A DNA stretch of 23,912 nucleotides from a virus, in IMG/VR virus record IMGVR_UViG_3300025769_000841, positions 1 to 23,912 of that record; one strand, 5' to 3'. Numbering within the stretch: position 1 is the stretch's first letter; each line of letters opens with the position of its first letter. The notes beneath the pieces were generated by a model. The model was not told the origin of the DNA, ran no database searches, and saw only the letters and a program-made list of their open reading frames with translations. Positions 8,160 through 14,835 of the stretch are shown piece by piece. The translations under genes were made by a program, and so were the position numbers.

Positions 8160-8179
8160 TGGGGGGCTTTTGCCCCCCA
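8160..8179 (+). terminator. GC-rich hairpin downstream of the capsid genes, no U-tract
   Basis: TGGGGGGC (8160-8167), loop TTTT (8168-8171), GCCCCCCA (8172-8179): a perfect 8-bp stem with a 4-base loop. It lies 11 bases after the stop of the capsid-associated gene and 23 before the next start. A smaller 5-bp stem, AGGGG-CTGA-CCCCT (8131-8144), precedes it inside the last codons. No T-run follows (TGTCGTAAATAAGG), so it may be a partial terminator, a pause site or a 3' end that protects the capsid mRNA from exonucleases. Confidence 0.6.
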
Positions 8180-8201
8180 TGTCGTAAATAAGGAATTTAA
8201 A

Positions 8202-8474
8202 ATGGCAATAGAAAAAACATTTTACGGAACTTCTAGCGCACAGAAAGTAAAATCAAAAGAAATTACTGGAACTTCTTCAGTAACTGCAAAAAACGCTCCC
8301 GGATTACTATGGGGATATTCTTGCAGTTCAACAGGAGTAGGAGAAATAAAAGACAATACTGCTAACATAGCTTTTGCAGCTAAAAATGCAGTTTGGTATG
8401 AAAAACCAGTTCCTTTTGAAACTAGTTTAAAAGTTACTTTATCTGCTGGTAAAGCAGTTGTGTATTACGAATAG
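8202..8474 (+). CDS. Small virion protein, unknown (decoration or fibre-base candidate)
   Basis: 90 residues, beta-rich with many Thr, Ser and Lys (EITGTSSVTAKNAPGLLWGY, then a C-terminal VTLSAGKAVVYYE). No signal peptide or membrane segment. The pattern of short strands and an aromatic end fits a small beta-barrel or sandwich such as a decoration protein, but I recognise no family. AAGGAA lies 7 bases before the ATG. It is the first gene after the hairpin at 8160-8179, so its expression relative to the capsid genes may be set by that structure. Confidence 0.65.
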   Translation: MAIEKTFYGTSSAQKVKSKEITGTSSVTAKNAPGLLWGYSCSSTGVGEIKDNTANIAFAAKNAVWYEKPVPFETSLKVTLSAGKAVVYYE

Positions 8475-8483
8475 GAGTAGTAA

Positions 8484-8615
8484 ATGAATAATCCAAAAAT
8501 AAAAGTAAATAGTAACTTAGTTACTAGTACAGTACCCGGTAAAGAGTGGGAAGGCACAAAGCCTGATACTCGTAAAAAGAAAGCAACAAAGTCAAAAGCT
8601 AAGAAATCTAAATAA
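8484..8615 (+). CDS. 43-residue Lys-rich protein
   Basis: ATG at 8484 follows a GGAG (8474-8477) at 6-base spacing, and the frame ends at TAA 8613-8615, overlapping the next ATG (TAATG). The first half is neutral and beta-like (KIKVNSNLVTSTVPGKEWEG); the second half is strongly basic, with 12 Lys and 1 Arg in 43 residues and the end KKATKSKAKKSK. Good ribosome site, tight junction on the downstream side and absence of any competing frame support a real gene. Function unknown; binding to DNA or to the capsid interior is conceivable from the charge. Confidence 0.6.
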   Translation: MNNPKIKVNSNLVTSTVPGKEWEGTKPDTRKKKATKSKAKKSK

Positions 8616-9151
8616 TGGCTGATAAATCATTTGATGACCAAGTAAAGTTTTTAGCTGGGCCAATATCAAGCTATTCTAATGAGTTAGAGCAATTTTATAA
8701 CGATGGCGTTAGAGATGTTATATCTAGGATAGCTGCTGTTAAGCCTGAGCTTTTAAAACAATTTTCTGAAGAAACTGCAGTACCTACATCAGGGTTATCT
8801 CTGTCTACTACGGCTAAGGTACTTGATGTTAACCTAGCAGGTTTTACAGCAAAAGAAATAGAAGCAGAACAAAGATTTAATGCTTGGGATACAGATAGTA
8901 TTTACTATGCCCATAGCACTGCACCTGTGTATTACACAATGAATCAGACTCTTCATGTAATACCGGGTGGAGATACATACTTTCAAGCTCCATCAGATGA
9001 GACCGTTGACGGTGTAATATTAGAACAAGATGGTCAAAGCTCTACAAATCAGAATAAACAATTAGTATCACAAACTGGTCAAAAGAGCTCTACATCAGGT
9101 AAGATTTCTAAAGCAATAAAAGGTGATAGTACGATAAGTACAGGTTTATAA
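8615..9151 (+). CDS. Head-tail connector-like protein, N-terminal part of a possibly split connector
   Basis: 178 residues. Residues 6-55 (FDDQVKFLAG...ELEQFYNDGVRDVISRI...KPELLKQF) form helices of the type seen at the start of marine-phage head-tail connectors, and residues 103-119 (PVYYTMNQTLHVIPGG) form the following beta part. In related connectors, from memory, the chain then continues into a helical C-terminal segment ('FP.E....VILYAA'), which here lies in the next gene. The last 45 residues are Ser/Gln/Lys-rich and look like a flexible tail. Role: joining the portal to the tail. It overlaps its neighbours at both ends (TAATG). Confidence 0.6.
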   Translation: MADKSFDDQVKFLAGPISSYSNELEQFYNDGVRDVISRIAAVKPELLKQFSEETAVPTSGLSLSTTAKVLDVNLAGFTAKEIEAEQRFNAWDTDSIYYAHSTAPVYYTMNQTLHVIPGGDTYFQAPSDETVDGVILEQDGQSSTNQNKQLVSQTGQKSSTSGKISKAIKGDSTISTGL

Positions 9152-9879
9152 TGGCAACGTATCATTACAGATTTACATATGTAGACGAAAATAATAAAGA
9201 AACTGGGCCATCAACTGTTAAAAGCTTAACAGAAAGTGGTACAGCTACTAGCATTAATATCTACAACGTACCTAGAGAAAACTTGTTAAACATATCAAGT
9301 AGAAAGATATATAGAAGCACTAATACTGGAACTGCATCACCAGCATTAAATACTTTTAAGCTTGTTACGACTATCAGCAATAATGACTACACTAGTTTTT
9401 CAGATAATTTAGCTAGTGTTGCATCTAATGCTGCAATGCCAACTGAAACAGCTTTTGGTAGTGGTACAACAGCATCAGCTAATGTTGTAAAATATGGTGC
9501 TGTAACTAATGCAGGTGAAACTACTGCAGCCATAGCGTCTTTTCCTGCTGAATGGTATAGAGCAGTAATATTGTATGCTGCTAAAAAGTTATGTGATAAA
9601 AAACTTATGGACATGAGAGATACGTTAGCTACAAAAAGTGATAGTTATGATGCTGGTCATAGTAATCCTTCTGAAACATCTCAAGGTTGGGAAAAAGTTA
9701 GATGGTACATAGAAGATGATGAAGATGTAGAATTAGCAGGCGCTAAGTCTTCTGCAATGACAGCAGAACAACAGCAATTTGCATTAGATTATAAATGGTT
9801 GCAAAGCCAAAGACAAATTATAGCTCAAGAATATGACTTGATGTTTCAATTTGAAGGAATGACAAGGGAGCAAGAATGA
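9151..9879 (+). CDS. Ig/FN3-like domain fused to connector-type helical domain
   Basis: 242 residues. Residues 3-97 look like one FN3/Ig-type beta-sandwich (YRFTYVDENNKETGPST, then RKIYRSTNTG and a closing strand), a module common in phage tail and connector proteins. Residues 128-160 (SFPAEWYRAVILYAAKKLCDKKL) resemble the C-terminal helix region of head-tail connectors, and residues 170-242 are helical and Gln-rich. The gene starts inside the stop of the preceding connector-like gene (TAATG) and its end overlaps the next by ATGA. Best explanation: the C-terminal half of a connector carrying an extra Ig-like domain, made as a separate chain. The same beta module recurs in the 1589-residue tail protein. 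Confidence 0.6.
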   Translation: MATYHYRFTYVDENNKETGPSTVKSLTESGTATSINIYNVPRENLLNISSRKIYRSTNTGTASPALNTFKLVTTISNNDYTSFSDNLASVASNAAMPTETAFGSGTTASANVVKYGAVTNAGETTAAIASFPAEWYRAVILYAAKKLCDKKLMDMRDTLATKSDSYDAGHSNPSETSQGWEKVRWYIEDDEDVELAGAKSSAMTAEQQQFALDYKWLQSQRQIIAQEYDLMFQFEGMTREQE

Positions 9880-10139
9880 AGCTAAAAGAAATGGTAGAAA
9901 TTATTAATCAACAGCATCCTGATATAGGAACTGTTGAAGCTATGAAGCTTTTAAACAGAGCTCAAGATGAGTTTTCAGCAAGAACAAAGATATTAGAGTC
10001 TGCTGATAAATTTGATGTTGTGGCGAACCAGCGAGGATATAAACTTGCTGACCATATATTAGAGATACGCTCAGTTGATTACGATGGGAAAAATATAAAG
10101 CGACTCGCTGGACGCCCACTTAAAAGGGATTTAACATAG
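9876..10139 (+). CDS. Phage adaptor-like protein, N-terminal half
   Basis: 87 residues. The pattern LLNRAQDEFSARTKI (about 25-39) followed by RGYKLADHILEIRSVDYDG (about 53-71) matches what I know of the first half of phage adaptor proteins that sit below the portal: a helix, then a 'Y.L..d.leI..V.ydG' strand pair. Those proteins normally go on for another 100 residues or more; here the frame stops at TAG 10137-10139, overlapping a GTG start. The missing part resembles the gene at 10735. ATGA overlap with the upstream gene indicates translational coupling. A truncated but sufficient short adaptor is the alternative. Confidence 0.6.
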   Translation: MKLKEMVEIINQQHPDIGTVEAMKLLNRAQDEFSARTKILESADKFDVVANQRGYKLADHILEIRSVDYDGKNIKRLAGRPLKRDLT

Positions 10140-10735
10140 TGCAAGGTTTAGAATACGCAAAGAATTATAACTATAAGCCAAGCTTATTAGGTGCAGTTTT
10201 AGATAAAATGCCTTACCTTGGTGGATATAGAAGACACAAAAGAGCTATGGATTATTACAATCAAGTACATAATGATAATCCTAATTTGACTATTAAAGAT
10301 TTTCAAGGAGAAAGAGTTCATAAAGGTGCTAATGCGAGTGGTTCAATGGTTCATCATTTTAGTGAAAGATATCAAAATGAAGTAAATGACTCTACGATTC
10401 AGGATGTTTTTAGAGCTAGAAGCCTTGTTGAAGATAGAGACAATCCTAATAAATATAGTTATAGTAATTTTGTAGAACAAGATGATATAGGTGTGGTAGA
10501 CCAGTTTGTTAGGGGAACTAGAGCTGGGCATTCAGTAGAAGATGGTGATGCTTTGTCACATGCAGTAGACCCTTTTAATGTAGTAAAATTTCAACATGGA
10601 GCTAGAGGTTTATTTGGTATACCTGTAGGATACGATGCACAAATAAAAAAGAATCCCGGTATAAATCCAAGAATAGATAAGGATTATTTTAGAAATCAGA
10701 TAAGTGAAGGTGGAAGAATGGGAGTATATAAGTAA
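10139..10735 (+). CDS. Protein of unknown function lying between two adaptor-like halves
   Basis: 198 residues starting with GTG (TAGTG junction). Not recognised. The N-terminus is basic and aromatic (YAKNYNYKPSLLGAVLDKMPYLGGYRRHKRAM), the middle is polar and charged with many Asn, Asp, Gln and Arg, and the C-terminal third is Gly-rich (GARGLFGIPVGYDA). No membrane segment, nuclease, HNH, GIY-YIG or intein motif is visible, so an obvious selfish element is not supported. The segment VDPFNVV (about residues 143-149) has a near copy, VDPLNVV, in the gene at 11205. It may be a neck or tail protein of this phage group, or an insertion that separated two adaptor halves. Confidence 0.65.
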   Translation: MQGLEYAKNYNYKPSLLGAVLDKMPYLGGYRRHKRAMDYYNQVHNDNPNLTIKDFQGERVHKGANASGSMVHHFSERYQNEVNDSTIQDVFRARSLVEDRDNPNKYSYSNFVEQDDIGVVDQFVRGTRAGHSVEDGDALSHAVDPFNVVKFQHGARGLFGIPVGYDAQIKKNPGINPRIDKDYFRNQISEGGRMGVYK

Positions 10736-11205
10736 TGAGTACAGTTATTACAGAATACGTATGGTGGACTGAAAGAGGAGCTATATGGCTTGCTTATTAT
10801 GACTCATCTAAAAACGCAGAAGAGGATAGGTTTACATCATTATCAGATAGTACAAAAGATGTACATATATTTTATTATAAAAAAGCTGACCACTTTAAAT
10901 TTGAAGGTCAAAGTGTAGAAGATAGAGCAGTTGTAGGTGGACGATACTTAAATGCAGGTGTAAAAGGCAGTGCTGGCTCTTATACTGTAGATACAGACTT
11001 TCTTACACAGAGAAGCGATATTCCAGAACAATTTCATGAGTACCTTGTTGATAAAGCTATACAGCTTGGTCACGAAAAGAAAGGTCAATTAGATATTGCT
11101 CAATACTATAATCAAAAATTTGAAAAAGGTGTAAAGTTAGGTAAAAGATTTGCCTATCAAGCACGGAATGGACAACCTATTAATATTAACCCGGTGGATT
11201 TTTAA
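10735..11205 (+). CDS. Adaptor/connector-like protein, C-terminal half
   Basis: 156 residues. The N-terminal part alternates strands with aromatic residues (EYVWWTERGAIWLAYY, then VHIFYYKKADHF), and residues 93-140 are helical with the pattern IPEQFHEYLVDKAIQLG...AQYYNQKFEKGVKLGK. In adaptor proteins I know, this order ('W...g.i.lyp', 'Y.k.a..l', 'P...h..lv.yal', 'A..y...F') is the second half of one chain whose first half looks like the protein at 9876. It starts within the stop of the gene at 10139 and ends overlapping the next ATG. Role: likely part of the ring below the portal. Confidence 0.62.
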   Translation: MSTVITEYVWWTERGAIWLAYYDSSKNAEEDRFTSLSDSTKDVHIFYYKKADHFKFEGQSVEDRAVVGGRYLNAGVKGSAGSYTVDTDFLTQRSDIPEQFHEYLVDKAIQLGHEKKGQLDIAQYYNQKFEKGVKLGKRFAYQARNGQPININPVDF

Positions 11206-11426
11206 TGCCTGAAGGATATACTGGATTAAACTTTGGTTCGTTTAAATTATCAGAGTTTACTAATTTATTATTTAAGCAAGTAACCGATTCTTACTTTCAT
11301 TCTTTATCAGAAGAAGATTTGTTTTCTTCTGTAGACCCATTGAATGTAGTATTTGAACCCGTAGGTACATCTACTAGTGTTTACACGCCTGTAAGTATAA
11401 TTGACGCAACATTTACACCAGCATAG
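11205..11426 (+). CDS. Short protein of unknown function
   Basis: 73 residues, no membrane segment. It contains FKLSEFTNLLFKQVTDSYFH (helical), the motif VDPLNVVFEP shared in part with the 10139 product (VDPFNVVKF), and a beta-like C-terminal end (TSVYTPVSIIDATFTPA). TAATG overlap with the upstream connector gene and a strong AGGAGGG for the next gene overlapping its stop argue for a genuine gene in the neck/tail operon. Function not recognised. Confidence 0.65.
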   Translation: MPEGYTGLNFGSFKLSEFTNLLFKQVTDSYFHSLSEEDLFSSVDPLNVVFEPVGTSTSVYTPVSIIDATFTPA

Positions 11427-11434
11427 GAGGGATT

Positions 11435-11797
11435 ATGGCAGGTTTTTTAACAGATAATGTAATATCAACAGCATACACAAGCTTGATATTTAGAAAAAGC
11501 GATAATAAGCTATATTATGACAATGGCACAGCTGATGTAGAAGTACTAGACTTAGCTGGTATAGGTGGTACAGATGCTGATAATGATGGAAGATTTGAGT
11601 TTGAATCAACTGATTCAGCTAGTGTTAGTAGCGCACTAACTTCTGGAAATTTAGCTCAATTTTCTAATGATAATGATATTAAATTTTCTATTGATTATAA
11701 TGGTGTTTTAAAGCTAAAAGAACAAGCTGGAATACCAACAGCTGTAGAAGGTGGAATATATTATAAAGACGGAGAATTTTATGTCGGGTCTAATTAG
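11435..11797 (+). CDS. Short fibre-like virion protein
   Basis: 120 residues. It begins MAGFLTDNVISTAYTSLIF and runs through Asp/Ser/Gly-rich strands to the end GGIYYKDGEFYVGSN. Such endings ('GG.YY....FYV') are characteristic of phage fibre proteins, and the longer fibre at 11999 ends in the same way (AMFINTDNGNFYVYS). It therefore looks like a mini-fibre or a fibre cap. A strong ribosome site, AGGAGGG at 11425-11431, precedes the ATG. It overlaps the next gene by 17 bases. Confidence 0.65.
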   Translation: MAGFLTDNVISTAYTSLIFRKSDNKLYYDNGTADVEVLDLAGIGGTDADNDGRFEFESTDSASVSSALTSGNLAQFSNDNDIKFSIDYNGVLKLKEQAGIPTAVEGGIYYKDGEFYVGSN

Positions 11798-11999
11798 AAA
11801 ACAAGATTTAATCAAACAAGATGAGGCAGTAAAAGAACAAGAGCCTAATCTTGGTTTAGATGTAAAAGAAGTAGGGTTCATGTTACGTTTGATTGACGAA
11901 GGCGTCCATCAAGGTAAATTCTTGGAGCTGGCCCTACAAGTAAAACTAAAGCTTCAAGGTAAGATGGAAAAGTTAATTAAACATAAGGAGGTCATCTGA
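11781..11999 (+). CDS. Short helical protein preceding fibre 1
   Basis: 72 residues using ATG 11781, which has GGAG (11771-11774) at 6-base spacing; a longer reading from ATG 11751 has no such site. The N-terminal 25 residues are charged (LIRKQDLIKQDEAVKEQE). Residues 29-72 are predicted helical with a pattern 'VGFMLRLIDEGVHQGKFLEL...KL'. A similar pattern ('LQIILMSIKNATIKGEDAP...KI') occurs in the gene at 13210; both end at the start of a fibre gene beginning MASWK. Short proteins of this type are, from memory, common in marine phages and of unknown function; a fibre chaperone is only a guess. Confidence 0.68.
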   Translation: MSGLIRKQDLIKQDEAVKEQEPNLGLDVKEVGFMLRLIDEGVHQGKFLELALQVKLKLQGKMEKLIKHKEVI

Positions 12000-13210
12000 T
12001 GGCAAGTTGGAAACGAGTAATTACTACCAGTGATGATAGTAATTATAAAAATAGTAATATTCAAGAAGCTAGTACTAGCGCTAGAGGTGGTATTAAGTTA
12101 TTTAGCGATACAGACCAGTCTGTTGCTGCTAATAGTGTAAGTACTACTGCTAGTAGAACATATGGGATACAATTAGACTCTAATGGAAAAGCTGTAGTAA
12201 ACGTACCTTGGAGTGACACTACAGTTGCTAATTCATTTAGAACAGTTAAGTCTACTAACTCTGGTGGAACTACATCAACACTAGGAGCTACTGAGGTATT
12301 AGAATTAGAAGCAGGTACTAATGTTGAGCTAGTTGAATCTGGCGGTGTTGTAACAATTTCTGCTACTGATACTAATACACAATTGAGTACTGCTGATGTT
12401 AGAGGTAAAATTTCAGGTACTGGAGTAATCTCTTATGATTCATCAACAGGTGTAATTAGTTCATCAGCAAACAATTATTCATTACCTGCTGCAACAGCAA
12501 CTGTAAGAGGTGGTATTGAATTAGGAAGTAATACACAACAAAGTGTAGCAGCTAATTCAGTATCAGCAACTGCTAGTAGAACATATGCTATTCAAACAAA
12601 CTCTGATGGACAAGCAGTAGTTAATGTTCCTTGGACTGATAGTAATACTAATACTTTTAGAACTATTAAGTTTGATACAAATGGAGATGGTACTGCTAAC
12701 TCTACTTTAGGTACAACAAGCAATTTAGAACTATATGGTAGTGGTGGTGTTAGTTTAGCTCACTCAGGGTCAGATGTTACAATTTCTCTTGATTCTACTG
12801 TTGTTAAAACAAGTGGCACTCAAACTATAGCTGGTAATAAAAGCTTTAGTAATAATGTTGTTATAAGTGGAAACTTAACAGTAAGCGGAACTTCAACTAC
12901 AGTTAATACTGAAACAGTTACAGTCAATGACAATATTATTGTATTAAACAATAATGCTGCATCTACACCTACAGAAGATGCTGGTGTAGAAGTAGAGCGT
13001 GGTAGTAGAACTAATGTATTTATTAACTGGGATGAAAGCGCTAAAGAATGGACAGGTAGAGTACAGGCAAGTCATGATAATGATACTACAGGTTACACAG
13101 GAAGAATGGCTCTTATTGAAAGAGCAAGTACTGGTAGCAGTGGTTCAATAAATACTGCTGGAGCTATGTTTATCAATACTGATAATGGTAACTTCTACGT
13201 ATATAGTTAA
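11999..13210 (+). CDS. Tail fibre protein 1 with internal duplication
   Basis: 403 residues. The start MASWKRVIT is shared with fibre 2. Two copies of a ~96-residue module (residues 27-122 and 168-264) are separated by a linker with the fibre motif ADVRGKISGTGVISYDSSTG. Residues 290-352 (LTVSGTSTTVNTETVTVNDN, then AGVEVERGSRTNVFINWDE) are a well-known marine-phage fibre segment, and the end resembles the cap of the 11435 protein. The protein probably forms a trimeric fibre for host recognition or its shaft. AAGGAGG at 11985-11991 is a strong ribosome site; the start overlaps the previous stop (TGATG). Confidence 0.85.
   Translation: MASWKRVITTSDDSNYKNSNIQEASTSARGGIKLFSDTDQSVAANSVSTTASRTYGIQLDSNGKAVVNVPWSDTTVANSFRTVKSTNSGGTTSTLGATEVLELEAGTNVELVESGGVVTISATDTNTQLSTADVRGKISGTGVISYDSSTGVISSSANNYSLPAATATVRGGIELGSNTQQSVAANSVSATASRTYAIQTNSDGQAVVNVPWTDSNTNTFRTIKFDTNGDGTANSTLGTTSNLELYGSGGVSLAHSGSDVTISLDSTVVKTSGTQTIAGNKSFSNNVVISGNLTVSGTSTTVNTETVTVNDNIIVLNNNAASTPTEDAGVEVERGSRTNVFINWDESAKEWTGRVQASHDNDTTGYTGRMALIERASTGSSGSINTAGAMFINTDNGNFYVYS
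12077..12790 (+). repeat. Duplicated ~290-bp module inside fibre 1 (two copies)
   Basis: Copy A spans about 12077-12364 and copy B about 12500-12790. At protein level both read RGGI(K/E)L, QSVAANSVS, TASRTY.IQ, AVVNVPW, FRT(V/I)K, STLG, then a VTIS end. At DNA level the longest identical run I see is 19 bases (actgctagtagaacatatg), so the duplication is old. It extends the fibre shaft. Confidence 0.85.
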
Positions 13211-13389
13211 TGTCAAATAAACAGCAAAAAGGAGATATTTTGAGAGTTGAATTAGACATGCAATCTTTGCAAATAATATTAATGAGTATAAAAAATGCTA
13301 CAATTAAAGGAGAAGATGCTCCTGCGTTTGCAAAGGTTTTAAATAAGATTGAAGCTTCTATAGAGAAAGAAATAGCTAAGAATGGCTAG
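13210..13389 (+). CDS. Short helical protein preceding fibre 2
   Basis: 59 residues if started at ATG 13210, which overlaps the fibre 1 stop (TAATG). A TTG at 13240 has a near-ideal site (AAGGAG ending at 13234, 5-base spacing) and would give 49 residues beginning at RVELDMQSLQ, so the true start is open. The core (LQIILMSIKNATIKGEDAP, then FAKVLNKIEASIEKEIAK) is helical and resembles the gene at 11781. The last 8 bases overlap fibre 2. The function is unknown; it may assist expression or folding of the fibre that follows. Confidence 0.65.
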   Translation: MSNKQQKGDILRVELDMQSLQIILMSIKNATIKGEDAPAFAKVLNKIEASIEKEIAKNG

Positions 13390-14623
13390 TTGGAAGAAAA
13401 TCTTAACTAATACAAGTAACAGCGTTGTTACTAATAACATTACTAATAGCGCTGTTACTACAGATAAAATAAACAATGAATCTGTTACTCAAGCTAAAAT
13501 GGCTAATGACTCTGTTAGATTAGAGCAACTTGATACATCAAATACTGGCACAGTAGGGCAAGTATTGTCACTAAGCCCTACAACAGAAGGTCTTACTTGG
13601 GTAACAAAGACTAATACTGTTAACAATGGCGATTGGAGTGGAACTGATTTATCTGTTGCAAATGGAGGTACGGGCTCAAGCACTGCATCTGGTGCAAGAA
13701 CAAATTTAGGTTTAGGTTCATTGTCTACACTTAGTACAGTTGGTACTAGCAATATAGCTAATGATGCAGTCACTAATGGTAAAATAGCTGATGAGGCTAT
13801 TGATAACAATAAACTTGCAGATAATGCAATATTAGATAATCATATATCAAGTAATGCAGTTACTACTGCAAAAATAAACGGTTCAGCAGTTACAACTGCT
13901 AAGATAGCCAATGATGCTGTTACTAGTGCTAAAATTGCTGATTTTGCAGTTAGTGGTGAAGCTATAGCAGATGAAGGAATCAATAGTGGTAAGCTCGCAG
14001 ATAATGCAGTAGGGACTAACAATATTGCAAACAGTGCAGTTACTAGTGCTAAGATAGCAAACGACTCTATTGATGCTAATAAGTTAAATCCAATTGCTAA
14101 TGGTTCATCTGGATATTTACTTCAATATGTATCTGCAAGCACTGGTATAACTTGGGCAGCTCCATCAACAGTAGGTGCATCTACTGGTTTAAATAAAGCT
14201 TATATGCATTTTTGCCACAACTTTTATGATGATATAGGCACTAGTACTCATTATTTACCTTGGAACACTGGCAACGAAACAACAACTACACTTAGTTCAA
14301 ATAGTTCGTTTTTAGTTGCTGATACTATGCAACTTAAAAAAATAATGATTAGACCAATGCAATTTCAAACAATGGGTAATTATACACTTACAGTAAGAGT
14401 TTATAAAGCATCTAACAATAATACTTCATTTACTCAGCAAGCAGAGGGTACAATGTCGTTTAATCAGTTTTCAAATTATGGTGCTCAAACAATTACATCA
14501 ATGAATCCTACTGTTGTTTCTGGGGAACACATTGCAATATATATTGATGCAAGTAGTGACCCTAGTGGGACTATACATTGGCAAGCAACCTCAATATGGG
14601 AAGTAGATAGGGTTGGATTATGA
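13382..14623 (+). CDS. Tail fibre protein 2 with decapeptide repeats and receptor-binding tip
   Basis: 413 residues. The order is: MASWKKILT start as in fibre 1; a first repeat-like stretch at 20-50; the fibre motif VANGGTGSSTASGARTNLGL at about 92-111; eleven decapeptide units in exact register at 125-235 with pattern (I/L)xxxA(V/I)xxxK; and a C-terminal beta-rich domain (about 270-413) likely to be the receptor-binding tip (MHFCHNFYD start, TLTVRVYKASN and EHIAIYIDASSDPSG strands). It probably trimerises through the repeat shaft. The start lies 8 bases inside the preceding small gene and the stop overlaps the next start (ATGA). No diversity-generating reverse transcriptase is visible in the window. 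Confidence 0.86.
   Translation: MASWKKILTNTSNSVVTNNITNSAVTTDKINNESVTQAKMANDSVRLEQLDTSNTGTVGQVLSLSPTTEGLTWVTKTNTVNNGDWSGTDLSVANGGTGSSTASGARTNLGLGSLSTLSTVGTSNIANDAVTNGKIADEAIDNNKLADNAILDNHISSNAVTTAKINGSAVTTAKIANDAVTSAKIADFAVSGEAIADEGINSGKLADNAVGTNNIANSAVTSAKIANDSIDANKLNPIANGSSGYLLQYVSASTGITWAAPSTVGASTGLNKAYMHFCHNFYDDIGTSTHYLPWNTGNETTTTLSSNSSFLVADTMQLKKIMIRPMQFQTMGNYTLTVRVYKASNNNTSFTQQAEGTMSFNQFSNYGAQTITSMNPTVVSGEHIAIYIDASSDPSGTIHWQATSIWEVDRVGL
13754..14086 (+). repeat. Imperfect 30-bp tandem repeats encoding a fibre decapeptide array
   Basis: Eleven 30-bp units encode residues 125-235 of fibre 2, each of the form (I/L)xxxA(V/I)xxxK. Examples are IANDAVTNGK, LADNAILDNH and IANDAVTSAK. The units stay in frame and in register, with DNA that has drifted more than the protein. 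Confidence 0.88.
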
Positions 14624-14835
14624 TAATGAAATTTCAAACAATTATTGGTGAGTATAACGATATAGGGTTAAGAATAATTGACCCTAAAATTAATTCTAGT
14701 AAGCATTATAAGATAGGTGAGTATGCAGAAGATTTTTCGTATGTATATCTTACAGATATATCTGAGGAAGATGCTGCTGCTTTTAGAAAATATGTCGGAT
14801 ACATTGAAGATGTTCCTGAAGAAGATGATGAGTGA
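14620..14835 (+). CDS. Small acidic protein of unknown function
   Basis: 71 residues from ATG 14620 (ATGA overlap with fibre 2); a second in-frame ATG at 14626 would remove two residues. The N-terminal half is beta-like (KFQTIIGEYNDIGLRIID), followed by YVYLTDISEEDAAAFRKYV and a very acidic end (EDVPEEDDE). No membrane segment. Position after the fibre could mean a fibre-assembly helper, but I see no diagnostic motif. Confidence 0.6.
   Translation: MIMKFQTIIGEYNDIGLRIIDPKINSSKHYKIGEYAEDFSYVYLTDISEEDAAAFRKYVGYIEDVPEEDDE

Noticed and set aside
10139-10735. Homing endonuclease or intein inserted in the adaptor gene
   Set aside because: No LAGLIDADG, HNH, GIY-YIG or intein splice motifs are visible in the product, and the gene has normal overlap junctions on both sides.
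13754-14086. CRISPR-like array of ~30-bp repeats
   Set aside because: The units are tandem with no spacers and encode an exact decapeptide array inside fibre 2.
14190-14623. Variable region of a diversity-generating retroelement in the fibre 2 tip
   Set aside because: A few AAC/AAT codons in a receptor-binding domain suggested it, but there is no reverse transcriptase and no template repeat in the window.
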